Below are positions 20,981-32,130 of a DNA stretch of 64,000 bases, in pieces; within the stretch, counting starts at the first letter, position 1, and each line of letters opens with the position of its first letter. The DNA lies in contig JAETXT010000003.1 in the NCBI GenBank assembly GCA_019188255.1, positions 496,001-560,000 on the forward strand, given 5' to 3'. The notes beneath the pieces were generated by a model that saw nothing but the letters and a program-made list of their open reading frames with translations, had not been told where the DNA came from and ran no database searches. The stretch is from Verticillium longisporum. Lineage: Eukaryota; Ascomycota; Sordariomycetes; Glomerellales; Plectosphaerellaceae. Position numbers and translations under genes: made by a program.

Positions 20981-23499
20981 AAAAGTATTAATCTACGTAT
21001 TATTATAGATTAGCTAGCTAATATCTATTTAGAATAATTAAGATATACTTTAGCTAAATTAAACTTAATTTTATTTAAATTCTATAATCGATTTATAATT
21101 AATTCGTAATTAATTTATAATTAATTTATAATTAATTTATAATCGATTTATAATCGATTTAGGATTAATTTATTTTCTATTATAGATTAAAATATAATAT
21201 TTCCTAATTATTTTCTAATTCGGGCATTATATTATAACTCTCTCTTCTTTAATAATAAAAGCGAAGATAAATTTATAAATCGAAGAGAAGAAATATAAGC
21301 TCCTATTCTATAAGGCTAGGTATTTATTTATATAATAATAATTAAATATATACTTATAATAAAAATAGGAGGAATTTAATATATAATATATTTTATCTAT
21401 AAATCCGAGTTCGAATAATTATTATATATTACTTCTAGATATATTAATAGCCTATAAAGTATTCTTTATAATAACTATCCCTAAGATACTATATATAGAG
21501 GATAATAGTATTATATACTTTATTCTAATTTCTATTTTAGATATTAACGATTTAGAAGCTCCTTAGAAAATCGTAAATAATAGATTTATAATCTATTTAA
21601 AAAGAATATTAAACTTAAATATTGAGAGGGCTTTATTGCTTTTATAAACCCTGATTTATTACTTTGGCTGTGCCTGAGAGCTCTGAATCGGTAGGGTAGG
21701 TAATATAAGGGTTGTAATTATTAATAATTCTATCTCTCTAAATCACCGCTACCTACGTAAATTAGATATACCTATCTAATTCACCGATCACGTAAGCTGT
21801 GAATTACGTGCTCCTGAGAGCTGTGAATCCTAGCCCCGGTGATTACTATATCGGTGAATCCTATACGGTAATCACCGACCTAGGTAATCCCCTAATATTA
21901 GTTCAATACTAGCTATCTTTTCTTTATAGATAGGATTGCCTAAGGGACTAATATCGGGCTCTATTACCTATATTAATAGCTACTCTAATATACTTATAAT
22001 CCTCTAGTCTCTAGCGTATTAGATCTACTATCCTAATCTATAAAATAAATAAATGAATAAGTAAATAAGTAATAATAGGAGAATAATAGATAGAATAAGG
22101 AAAAATATAGCTTAATATTACTATTCCTATAAACGCTAAATCCCTAGTCCTTAGCGCTACGGATTAATTAAACTAGCCGCTAAATAGCTCTCTAAGGAAA
22201 CGAATTAAATTATAGTTAAATAATAGGAATAGGCTTTTAAACCCTTTAATAAAGGAAATAAATAGTAATTAAATAGTATAATAGCTAATTAAATAGCGCT
22301 CTTATAATAACTAGATATAGGCTCTTAAAGTCTCTAAATCGCTAGTATATTAATAGAAAATAGAAGAATAATTATTATTACCCCTTTTATTAGCTTTCTC
22401 GATAGGAATAATAGAATTAAATAGCCTTTAATAGGAATAATAGAATTAAACTGCTTAAATAGGATTAATAGATCCTATTAAGCTAATTTAGTAAATACTA
22501 TACTCTATAGATCTATATATCTAGTTAGTAAGTTATAGTAACTCTATTCCTTTTACTTTCCCTCTTCCCTATAACGATTCTTTATTTTTAAGATTAGCTA
22601 GCCTAATCTACTATTTTAGAGCTCCGACGATTACTAAATCCCCGTTTTTACCGCTCTCTCTCTCTCTCTTTTTCTCTTATCCTAGCCTCGATAATACTAC
22701 TTAAGCGTAAAGCCCCTATACCTATTACCCCTCCCGCTAAGAGAGTAGCGAAGCGTAAGAACCTAGTTAATACTAATCGTAGGAGCTACTAATCTAGGAT
22801 ATAATACGTATACGTAGTAATATTCGTAAGGTCCCCTATTTAAGGTACTTAAAGTCTTATCTTATTAATAAGTAAACTAAAATTAGTATTAATAGCGTAT
22901 ATTATAATTTAGAGCTTAAGGGTTCCTATTATTATAAATATACCTCCGGGTACTCTTATAAATTAATATAAGCTTCCGCGATCTTTATTTTCTAGTATCT
23001 ATAGCTTTAATAATTATTATTTATAGTCTAATTAGGGCGTTTAAGCCTATTATAAAGTTTTTAGCTACTTAGAATAAGAATAATAAGCTAATAAGCTCTC
23101 TTCTCTATTATTTCCTTAATTATTTAATCGTATAATTAACTAATAGGGGATATAGGATATAAAGAAGTAATATATTATTATAAAGGGTATATTAACGATC
23201 GCTAAGGAGGAGGAGGCGAAGGGGGGTAACGACCCTAATAAGGACCTTAATAGTCTTTATAATACTAATTATAAGGTAGCTAGGTAGGCCGTAGCTCTAT
23301 AGCTCTTTAACTACCTCTAATAGGACTCGCTAGAATAATTAAACTCGGATTCTTCGGATTCCGAGGCCTAGTCCGCTTTACTAAGTAGTTACTTTACTAT
23401 TTTATTAATTATAGGGTTATCGTTTTTACTTCTAGGGTACTCGTTTTTAAGCTTTACTATATTTTTACTAATATTAATTACCTTTACCCCCTAATTATT
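20981..23499. other. AT-rich RIP-type sequence, no intact gene
   Basis: Very low GC with stops in all frames. 21060-21180 has short repeats of attaatttataa/atcgatttataa; similar arrays occur near 31630-31690 at the other end. An island at about 21640-21910 is less AT-rich and carries repeated motifs (cctgagagct...gaatc, tcaccg). It could be an LTR or MITE remnant but I cannot assign it. Confidence 0.5.
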
Positions 23500-24762
23500 C
23501 TTTTCTTAACGTTTAACTTATCCTTTAATCCTAATTATAACTTCGTTAGAGCTTATTAGCGCTTCTAGTACCTAGTTTAGCGCTCCTTTAGTTATTAAAT
23601 CTATAGGGTTATCGCTTCTAGCGATCTAACGAATTTCGTCGACTTCGCATTCTTCGTAGCTTTACTATAATACTATAAGATCTATTATTAAGCGTTTCTC
23701 TACTATTACGCTTAATTAAACTAGGTATTAGTAGAGCGAGTAGCTATTAATATAGATAACTATCTATAGGAGTAATAATTCTAAGCGTTTATAGATCTCT
23801 TAGAGTATCTATTTAAGGATATAAGCTATATTAAAGCTACTAATTATCCTATAGATCTCGCTAGCTAGAACTAAATATATAACCCGTTTATATTTAATAG
23901 ATTATTAATAGAGGATATTACTATATACTATAAAGGCGTTCTTCTAATTATAGGAACGTTTATTATTAAGGAGGATAATAAATCCGATCTATAAACTTAG
24001 GTCCTTATTATTAGCGAAGGAGCTATTAATAAATATATAAAGTTAGGCCGTTAAGAGATCTAGGCGTACGTAATTTAGGCTACGGCCTACGTTAGCGATC
24101 TACTATTATATATATTTATTAAGCTATTTAAAGTCGTCCTCTTATAAGTTCTTAGCTTAAGCTATAATAGAGAAATCGAAGGCTATTTCTAATTAATAGG
24201 TTAAAGTAATATAGGTATTACGAGCTCTCTAGGCGATATATTCCTATTCTAAGCTCGCTATCTCTAGGGTTACTAGCTCTAGGCGATTACCTTAGCCTTT
24301 CTATTAAATCGTAAGATCTTTAGTTCTAACTTTAATAATATAGCTATTAAAGACGCTATTAGATCCTATATTAAGGACGGAAGTAGGCTTTACCTAGAAG
24401 CTAGCGCTTTTAAGCTCTATTTATTCCTTTTATATAAACGTAGGCTCTCCGAGGTTAAGGGTATCGTTAGTCTATATTCCGATTAGTCTAAAGCTCTCTC
24501 TAGCTCTAGTTAGAAGTAAATACGGATCGTAGCCTATTAGAATAGCGTTTAGGCGCTCTCTATAATAGCGCTAATAGGTTATAAACTAATAGAGACCTAA
24601 TTCTACGATACTATAGAGCGGCTTTATAATATAGAAGACGATTCTATTGGGGTATTTATACTATAGCTCCTTAGGAATATATAGGAGAACGTTATATAAT
24701 AGATCTATAATACTCTAAGTATAAGCTTAATTAATATTATAGAGCATTAATTAATAGCTATA
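23500..24762 (-). pseudogene. RIP-decayed Copia relic: reverse transcriptase and RNase H
   Basis: Translating the minus strand gives a Copia-type frame broken almost only by TAG/TAA at expected Q or W positions. Readable pieces, with stops read as Q/W: AYTQSIIDLLYN, VLLYIPKEL, IIKPLYSIVELGLY, GYDPYLLLT, TNDTLNLGEPTF, RARNTYITLTY, FDFSIIAQAKN, and near the end DEIRWIARSDNPIDLITKG. This matches the reverse transcriptase to RNase H tail of a Copia polyprotein family common in filamentous ascomycetes. The frame stops at pogo copy 1 and continues not next to it but at the far end of the 26.6-28.6 kb piece. Confidence 0.8.
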
Positions 24763-24860
24763 ACGTAATCCACAAGCGAGTGGTTCACCCAAGCGAGTGG
24801 TTCACTTCGCCCGGGCCCACGACCTACACCTGAATTCTACAGATTCCACCTCCGCCCCCG

Positions 24861-25976
24861 ATGGAGACTCTTTCAAAAGAAGGTCAATTATTCCTTGCTA
24901 TCCAAGCTATGGACAATGACCCGAACCTAAGCGCCCGGAGTGCTGCGAGGATCTACACCGTCCCCTTAACGACGCTCCTCCGACGCCAGAAGGGCAAACC
25001 CTCCCGACGCGAAAGCCCGCCCAATTCTGCCAAATTAACAGTACTAGAAGAGAAAACTATTGTCGAATATATCCTTGACCTAGATGCGCGATCTTACCCT
25101 CCCCGGTTGGGTGAGGTCGGAGATATGGCGAATCGCCTGCTTGCCGACCGTGACGCGCCACGCGTCGGGAAGAACTGGGCCGCAAACTTCGTCAAACGGC
25201 AACCAGAGCTCCGGACGCGTTTCTTTCGCAAGTACGACTACAAGAGGGCCCAATGCGAAGATCCGGACGCGATAAACGCGTGGTTCCGCCTCGTGCATAA
25301 CATGATCGCCAAGTACGGCATCCAAGAGGCTGACATGTACAACTTTGACGAGACCGGCTTCCAGATGGGCGTTATCGCCAACGGAATGGTCGTGACCAGT
25401 TCGGAAAGACGGTCCAATGTGAAGATGAGGCAGCCAGGCAACCGGGAATGGGTTACGGTGATCCAGGGCGTTGGCGCGTTGGGTTTCTCCGTCCCGCCGT
25501 TCATCGTGGTTTCGGGCAAGTACCACCTCTCGAGCTGGTACCAGGACGACGCGATTTCTCGCGACTGGAGAATCGCAACATCTCCAAACGGCTGGACGAC
25601 GAATGATATTGGTCTGGAATGGATTCGGCATTTTGACAGGCATACAAAGTCCCGTACTTCGGGCGGTTATCGCCTACTGATCCTGGATGGCCACGAAAGT
25701 CACCACTCGGTCGACTTCGAACTCTACTGCAAGGAGAACAACATCATCACACTCTGTATGCCTCCTCATTCGTCACATCTACTCCAGCCTCTCGATGTTG
25801 GGTGTTTTGGCCCACTAAAGAAAGCATACGGTCGGCAAATCGAGGATAGGATGAGGGCGGGTACAACGCACATCAGCAAAGAGGACTTCTTCCCGGCGTT
25901 TTCGGCTGCATTTCAGCAAGCAATGACAGAAAAAACATCCAGGGAGGCTTTCGAGGAGCGGGGCTTGTCCCCATAA
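24861..25976 (+). CDS. Pogo-type transposase, copy 1 (371 aa)
   Basis: DDE_1-family transposase. N-terminal psq-type helix-turn-helix (about 5-50: GQLFLAIQAMDND...SARSAARIYTVPLTTL), CENP-B/Tc5-type DNA-binding region (about 60-125), then the catalytic core with D163 (NFDETGF), D276 (LILDGHESHH) and D312 (LLQPLDVGCFGP), spacing DD35D as in pogo/Fot1. The frame stops at GLSP; the expected continuation (NPETVLSKLDVRLRT...) is one frame away and runs on to 26514. Copy 2 has the same stop. The catalytic triad and both DNA-binding modules are intact, so the truncated protein may still work. Confidence 0.92.
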   Translation: METLSKEGQLFLAIQAMDNDPNLSARSAARIYTVPLTTLLRRQKGKPSRRESPPNSAKLTVLEEKTIVEYILDLDARSYPPRLGEVGDMANRLLADRDAPRVGKNWAANFVKRQPELRTRFFRKYDYKRAQCEDPDAINAWFRLVHNMIAKYGIQEADMYNFDETGFQMGVIANGMVVTSSERRSNVKMRQPGNREWVTVIQGVGALGFSVPPFIVVSGKYHLSSWYQDDAISRDWRIATSPNGWTTNDIGLEWIRHFDRHTKSRTSGGYRLLILDGHESHHSVDFELYCKENNIITLCMPPHSSHLLQPLDVGCFGPLKKAYGRQIEDRMRAGTTHISKEDFFPAFSAAFQQAMTEKTSREAFEERGLSP

Positions 25977-26514
25977 CCCGGAAACAGTCCTGTCAAAGCT
26001 GGATGTGAGGTTGAGGACGACGACGCCTCCGGGGACGTCCCACGGGGAGCGTGATTCTTGGGTCTCTAAGACGCCCACTAACCTGCTCGAGGCAGGTTCC
26101 CAGACTGACTTCATCAAAGGGCGAATCTCACGCCACCAGGGAAGCTCCCCAACGTCAATTTTAGATGCTGTTGACTATCTTGCGAAGGGGACGCGGGGTG
26201 TTATGCACCAGATCGCTCTTTTGAAGTCAGAGGTTATGATCCTTCGAGAGGAAAATGCTACACTAAGCCGACGCCGGAGGGCCAAAAAGCTACGTCTCCG
26301 GGAAGGAGGAAGCATGGCTGTAGGCGAGGGACAGGACAAGATTGCTCAGAAGGAAGTAGATATCCAGATAAAAGAGGAAACGCTGCAGAACCCGGGTCCC
26401 GCGTCGTGGTCCCAGCCGAAGAAACGATGCTGTAGCGTATGCGGGAAGACCGGCCACAACGCGAGAACTTGTCAGGTAGCTATCTCATCGTCTGCAAAAG
26501 ACGAGGAGGAGTGA
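25977..26514 (+). CDS. Transposase C-terminal segment with zinc knuckle, out of frame
   Basis: Continuation of the transposase in another frame, open to the TGA at 26512-26514. It carries SWVSKTPTN, a coiled-coil-like stretch (ALLKSEVMILREENATL) and a CX2CX4HX4C zinc knuckle (CSVCGKTGHNARTC) near the end, as in full-length fungal pogo transposases. As the sequence stands it is separated from the catalytic domain by the frame break around 25965-25976. It starts with ATG at 26005 only by chance. Confidence 0.75.
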
Positions 26515-26623
26515 TTTTAATTGATTTACGGCGTTTGGGTTGAGGTTTTCCTCGGAATGTTTGTCGGGTCGGGGTGAAGTGAACCACTCGCATGGGTGAA
26601 CCACTCGCTTGTGGATTACGTTA

Positions 26624-28561
26624 TCCCTAATATAAATATAGTATTAATTTCTATAATAGGAGCTTTATAAATAAAGGCCCTAATAGCCCTAATACTAAGC
26701 TTAATAATTAATAAATAGGGAATAGAGGCTAGAGTAAGATTTAGAATAGGAAATCCTATTTCTATAATAGAGGAGATTACTATTCTAATATTAATTAGGA
26801 GAATTATATTCTATATCGTCCTAATAGATACCCTATTCCTACTTTATATTAAGGATATAGACGATTTCGGAGTCTATTTAGATAATATATATAATAAGCT
26901 AGTAAAGCGTATTAGGGAGATCTAGGAGCGTACGCCTATTTTTCGTAAATAGGGCTACTTATAGTTCTTCCTAGATACGAAGACCTATATTAGCTCCGGG
27001 ATTATATATATAATAGGGATAGAAAGCGATAGAATAGCGTTTCTAATAGAAGTAGAGCTCCGATGCATTTATAAGCGGTTCGGTTATTTATCTATAGAGA
27101 AGCTATAGAACCTACTTTAGAGAATAGACTAGGAAGTAAATCGGGACGCTCTAGAATTAATAAACCGCTTCTATTATTATTATTAGATTAAAGGGAAGTC
27201 TCCGTAATACTTTAAGTTTACCTTAAAGTTAAATATCGACTTTAATTATAAGATTTTAATTAATATTATATATTTAAATAGAAAGCCTATTCTTTATATA
27301 ATCGATGTAAATATAGGATTCTAGTCTATAACTTTTATTCTTAATTTTATAGCTTATATAATATAAGAAGCTCTTAAGAGGTACTAATTAGATATATACC
27401 TTAGGCCTCTAGACGTTATAACTATTAATACTAGAATGAACTTTACCTCTATAGAGTTTAGGGCAGAGGTACGCCTCCTAGGTATAACCTACTATTAGAT
27501 CCCTATAGAGGCCTATTAGTTAATCGGTAAGGTTAAGAGCTACTATAAGCCGATACGTAGAGTATATAAGATCTTAAAAGTAGAGTCTCGTAATACGAGC
27601 CTAGAATCGCTACTTTAAGGAGCTATAAAGGTAATAAATAATATTGCTAGGCTTAATAGATTAATGCTTATACTATTTATATTCGGGGCGATACCTAGGA
27701 TTACCGCTAACTTAGCGCCTATTACGACTTAGGCGTAATATACTAAAGCGGTTAATAAGGCGATAGCGGAGCTTTAGCGAATAGTCGCTAAGCGGAAGGT
27801 TAATAATGCTCTTAATACCTATAATAGACTAGATACTAAGTAGTTATTACTAAGATCGCTAGAGCTAGGAAGCAACGTTCTTATATTCCGAGAGCGGGAG
27901 AAATAGACCGGTCCCTATAAAGTTATATCGGTTTCTAATATAGTAATTACGGTCGAAATAGTTAACGGCCTAATAGAGTTTGAGGAATATATATTAAGCT
28001 ATATAATAGATCGCTAGATTAATAGGCTAGGGAGATAATAGTAGTTCGAACTCTAGAGACCCTAGAACTATTTAAGTATTTAGAGCTAATTCTATTATAA
28101 CGATATAGGAGACCTAGGAAGTTAATAAATGCTATAAATCTATTATAGGCGGCTTTTATAGATCGTAAGAGTAATATAACTAGGACTTTATAGATCGAGC
28201 GCTAATTTATTATTAAAAGGGAATAGTAGGGGTACGACCTAGCTATTTAACTATATAATAAAGGTAGAATAACGACCCCTAGGAAGCTATTTAAATAGTC
28301 CGACTAGGAGGAAATCGACTTATTCCTAGTAGCTAGAATAATCGTACCGATTAGGAGATCTACGTTTCCTAGTATTAAGATCTTTAGATACTAGCTTATA
28401 AGAGAGGTAAAAGGCCTCCCTTAAACCCTATATAAGAAATTAAGATTAATAGTTTAAGGATATAGTAATTAGGAGAAGATAACCCTATTAATATAATCGC
28501 TTATAATTATATACTATAGCTAACGACTAATCCTAGCGATTACCCTAACGCTATAGTAATA
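26624..28561 (+). pseudogene. RIP-decayed Copia relic: integrase to start of RT, inverted piece
   Basis: Plus-strand translation gives Copia integrase with stops at W/Q positions: RFGYLSIEKL near 27.08 kb, KGKSP..FKFTLKLNIDFNYKIL, KPILYIIDVNIGF, RPLDVITINTRMNFTS, IPIEAY.LIGKVKSYYKPIRR and later RLIV.GYSN and RLILAITLTL near 28.5 kb. This is the segment expected between protease (right of pogo copy 2, minus strand) and reverse transcriptase (left of pogo copy 1, minus strand), but it lies on the opposite strand. Flipping it restores the frame at both junctions. Confidence 0.8.
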
Positions 28562-28668
28562 ACGTAATCCACAAGCGAGTGGTTCACCCATGCGAGTGGT
28601 TCACTTCACCCCGACCCGACAAACATTCCGAGGAAAACCTCAACCCAAACGCCGTAAATCAATTAAAA

Positions 28669-29205
28669 TCACTCCTCCTCGTCTTTTGCAGACGATGAGA
28701 TAGCTACCTGACAAGTTCTCGCGTTGTGGCCGGTCTTCCCGCATACGCTACAGCATCGTTTCTTCGGCTGGGACCACGACGCGGGACCCGGGTTCTGCAG
28801 CGTTTCCTCTTTTATCTGGATATCTACTTCCTTCTGAGCAATCTTGTCCTGTCCCTCGCCTACAGCCATGCTTCCTCCTTCCCGGAGACGTAGCTTTTGG
28901 CCCTCCGGCGTCGGCTTAGTGTAGCATTTTCCTCTCGAAGGATCATAACCTCTGACTTCAAAAGAGCGATCTGGTGCATAACACCCCGCGTCCCCTTCGC
29001 AAGATAGTCAACAGCATCTAAAATTGACGTTGGGGAGCTTCCCTGGTGGCGTGAGATTCGCCCTTTGATGAAGTCAGTCTGGGAACCTGCCTCGAGCAGG
29101 TTAGTGGGCGTCTTAGAGACCCAAGAATCACGCTCCCCGTGGGACGTCCCCGGAGGCGTCGTCGTCCTCAACCTCACATCCAGCTTTGACAGGACTGTTT
29201 CCGGG
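28669..29205 (-). pseudogene. Transposase C-terminal segment, copy 2, doubly broken
   Basis: Same C-terminal segment as in copy 1, but the missing A of an A-run near 28910 splits it a second time: 29177-28860 ends in SYVSGKEEAWL, and the zinc-knuckle part (CSVCGKTGHNARTC) is read separately from 28869 to 28669. Confidence 0.75.
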
Positions 29206-30321
29206 TTATGGGGACAAGCCCCGCTCCTCGAAAGCCTCCCTGGATGTTTTTTCTGTCATTGCTTGCTGAAATGCAGCCGAAAACGCCGGGAAGAAGTCCT
29301 CTTTGCTGATGTGCGTTGTACCCGCCCTCATCCTATCCTCGATTTGCCGACCGTATGCTTTCTTTAGTGGGCCAAAACACCCAACATCGAGAGGCTGGAG
29401 TAGATGTGACGAATGAGGAGGCATACAGAGTGTGATGATGTTGTTCTCCTTGCAGTAGAGTTCGAAGTCGACCGAGTGGTGACTTTCGTGGCCATCCAGG
29501 ATCAGTAGGCGATAACCGCCCGAAGTACGGGACTTTGTATGCCTGTCAAAATGCCGAATCCATTCCAGACCAATATCATTCGTCGTCCAGCCGTTTGGAG
29601 ATGTTGCGATTCTCCAGTCGCGAGAAATCGCGTCGTCCTGGTACCAGCTCGAGAGGTGGTACTTGCCCGAAACCACGATGAACGGCGGGACGGAGAAACC
29701 CAACGCGCCAACGCCCTGGATCACCGTAACCCATTCCCGGTTGCCTGGCTGCCTCATCTTCACATTGGACCGTCTTTCCGAACTGGTCACGACCATTCCG
29801 TTGGCGATAACGCCCATCTGGAAGCCGGTCTCGTCAAAGTTGTACATGTCAGCCTCTTGGATGCCGTACTTGGCGATCATGTTATGCACGAGGCGGAACC
29901 ACGCGTTTATCGCGTCCGGATCTTCGCATTGGGCCCTCTTGTAGTCGTACTTGCGAAAGAAACGCGTCCGGAGCTCTGGTTGCCGTTTGACGAAGTTTGC
30001 GGCCCAGTTCTTCCCGACGCGTGGCGCGTCACGGTCGGCAAGCAGGCGATTCGCCATATCTCCGACCTCACCCAACCGGGGAGGGTAAGATCGCGCATCT
30101 AGGTCAAGGATATATTCGACAATAGTTTTCTCTTCTAGTACTGTTAATTTGGCAGAATTGGGCGGGCTTTCGCGTCGGGAGGGTTTGCCCTTCTGGCGTC
30201 GGAGGAGCGTCGTTAAGGGGACGGTGTAGATCCTCGCAGCACTCCGGGCGCTTAGGTTCGGGTCATTGTCCATAGCTTGGATAGCAAGGAATAATTGACC
30301 TTCTTTTGAAAGAGTCTCCAT
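29206..30321 (-). CDS. Pogo-type transposase, copy 2 (371 aa)
   Basis: Same predicted 371-aa protein as copy 1, with D163, D276 and D312 all present and the same premature stop after GLSP. The conserved break in both copies means the lesion predates their separation. Confidence 0.92.
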   Translation of the reverse strand: METLSKEGQLFLAIQAMDNDPNLSARSAARIYTVPLTTLLRRQKGKPSRRESPPNSAKLTVLEEKTIVEYILDLDARSYPPRLGEVGDMANRLLADRDAPRVGKNWAANFVKRQPELRTRFFRKYDYKRAQCEDPDAINAWFRLVHNMIAKYGIQEADMYNFDETGFQMGVIANGMVVTSSERRSNVKMRQPGNREWVTVIQGVGALGFSVPPFIVVSGKYHLSSWYQDDAISRDWRIATSPNGWTTNDIGLEWIRHFDRHTKSRTSGGYRLLILDGHESHHSVDFELYCKENNIITLCMPPHSSHLLQPLDVGCFGPLKKAYGRQIEDRMRAGTTHISKEDFFPAFSAAFQQAMTEKTSREAFEERGLSP

Positions 30322-30421
30322 CGCGGGCGGAGGTGGAATCTGTAGAATTCAGGTGTAGGTCGTGGGCCCGGGCGAAGTGAACCACTCGCTTGGGTGAACC
30401 ACTCGCTTGTGGATTACGTTA

Positions 30422-31790
30422 TTCTTAAAGCTACCTTAATATATAATTCTCTTAGCTACTTTACGATTAATTATATAAATAAAGTTAGAATCGATTTAAG
30501 ATCTATTTAAAGTTATATTAACTTATTATAATAAATATAGATTCCTATTTTAGGATAATAATAAAGTTTCTAATAAGAGTATTCGTTATTATAATTAATA
30601 GGGGGATAAATTAATTAAATTAAGAGGGATTAGGAATTAATCTAGAATTAATTATATTAATATTATTAATAGCTTTATAACCTCTATACTTCTCCTAGTA
30701 TTTAAGATTAATATAGAGGTATATAATATCTATATTAAGCTTTATATAAATAATTAATAATTATTATAAATCGATTTAGAATTTATTCTAGATATATTTA
30801 TAATACTATTAAGCTTAAAGGGTATAGGGCGGAGGGTAATAGTATAGCGGGAGCTAGGAGCCTTATTAGGTATTATAATCTATTAATTATCGTTAATATT
30901 ATTAATATAGTTAATAAGCTAATAATAGAAGGCTAATAGATTATAAATCTTTATTAAATCGATTCTAAATCTATTTAAAATATATTTATAATCTTATACT
31001 TATCTTTATTATTCTAAGTACTTTTAATATAAAGGGTAATCTCTATTAAATAGGAGCGCTAGACGTAGACGTAAAGGTTACTCTTAATATTAAATTTACT
31101 ATTCTATTTTTTCTTAGAATTAGTTTTTTTTAAATTAATTAGAAATTAATTAGGAAGATAATTAAATATAAATATACCTTTTCGTATATAGTATCCTTAG
31201 AATTATTAATTCTAATAATAATATATCTATTCTATAGAGTCTAAGTTAATTAAGAATTAATTTAATATCTATTCTAGTATATATATTATCGGTCTCGTAC
31301 TCGGGGAGGTTATTAGAGTATATTCTACTATTTAAATAGATAATATAGTATTTATTCTATTAATATTAATAAATAATTTAGAATTAATTCTAAATCTATA
31401 GATATATACTCTAATATTAATTTAGTATTATAATCGTAGTTAATAAAAAGCTTCCTAAGAAGAAATTTAAATAGGGAAGGAGGACTAAACGAGTAGATAA
31501 AAGTATATTAATAAGATAATAACTTTAAATTAATTCGAAATCGATTAAGAATTAATTCCCGTTTATTTTTTTAATATAGGAGTATAAGTTAAATAAGTTA
31601 CTTAATAAGAGTCGAATAATAGGTCTTAAATTAATTTAGAATCGATTCTAAATCGATTCTAAATTAAATCGATTCTAAATTAATTATAAAAATTCTATAA
31701 ATAATAGATTATATAAATAATTAAATTTATAGGTATATTTTATATAGAGCATTTTATACCTATAGCTAATAGAATAATATTCGTAACCGT
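30422..31790 (-). pseudogene. RIP-decayed Copia relic: protease and upstream AT-rich sequence
   Basis: Next to pogo copy 2 the minus strand reads IDSNFIYIINRK, then after a short stretch GSFKNI. This fits the Copia protease region (IDSG...HI.NR) and runs in frame into the integrase piece once that piece is flipped. From about 30.55 kb rightwards the sequence is too degraded to read; it probably holds gag and an LTR. Short attaatt/atcgat repeats occur at 31630-31690. Confidence 0.6.
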
Positions 31791-31898
31791 ACCCTATAGC
31801 ACCCCCTAATAGTTAGGTCAGTTCTTAGATAGGCTTAGCGTAAATTAAAAGAGGACCTAATAGTTAGCTCAGGTCGATACCTAATAGTCAGTTGAGCT
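31791..31898 (-). repeat. Right inverted repeat of transposon block
   Basis: About 108 bp, reverse complement of 20870-20980 and less mutated than it. Confidence 0.85.
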
Positions 31899-32130
31899 AT
31901 AGCCTCATAGAAATCAGGCACACAGATACCAGGCTCCCGCTCAGGGACGCCATAGGCCGTGCATCATCACAAGACTGAGAAGAGACACCGCCATGTTTAC
32001 GCCCCGGTGATCCCTAGCCCCCAACCCCCTACTGACCGGGACACTGTCGATGGGGGCCCCAGACGCTCTCGCTCTGTACGATCCACGATCGAATTGCGCC
32101 GTTATGTGAAGTGAACCGATCCTCAGTTGT

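Larger units (their letters stand above)
24763..26621 (+). mobile_element. Fot1/pogo-type DNA transposon, copy 1
   Basis: A 1,859-bp Tc1/mariner-superfamily element with TA target duplication (24761-24762, 26622-26623). Terminal inverted repeats of about 46 bp begin acgtaatccacaagcgag; each holds two direct copies of gcgagtggttcac, likely transposase binding sites. It lies inside the RIP-decayed Copia relic but shows no RIP damage, so it inserted later. It is nearly identical to copy 2 in inverted orientation (28562-30419): I found one A-run length difference and one substitution before the transposase ATG. Confidence 0.95.
28562..30419 (-). mobile_element. Fot1/pogo-type DNA transposon, copy 2
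   Basis: 1,858 bp, inverted relative to copy 1, bordered by TA (28560-28561, 30420-30421). Same termini with the doubled gcgagtggttcac motif. It differs from copy 1 by one A fewer in an A-run at about 28910 and by a substitution just before the transposase ATG. Confidence 0.95.
20870..31898. mobile_element. Nested AT-rich transposon block bounded by inverted repeats
   Basis: About 11 kb of very AT-rich sequence with inverted repeats at its edges (20870-20980 and 31791-31898). Inside are a RIP-degraded Copia-type relic (23.5-30.5 kb) and two intact-looking pogo transposons (24763-26621, 28562-30419). Removing the pogo copies leaves about 7.3 kb. The outer element has no recognisable coding sequence of its own, so its class is unknown. 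ATA borders both outer ends and could be a 3-bp target duplication, which is weak in AT-rich DNA. Confidence 0.7.
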
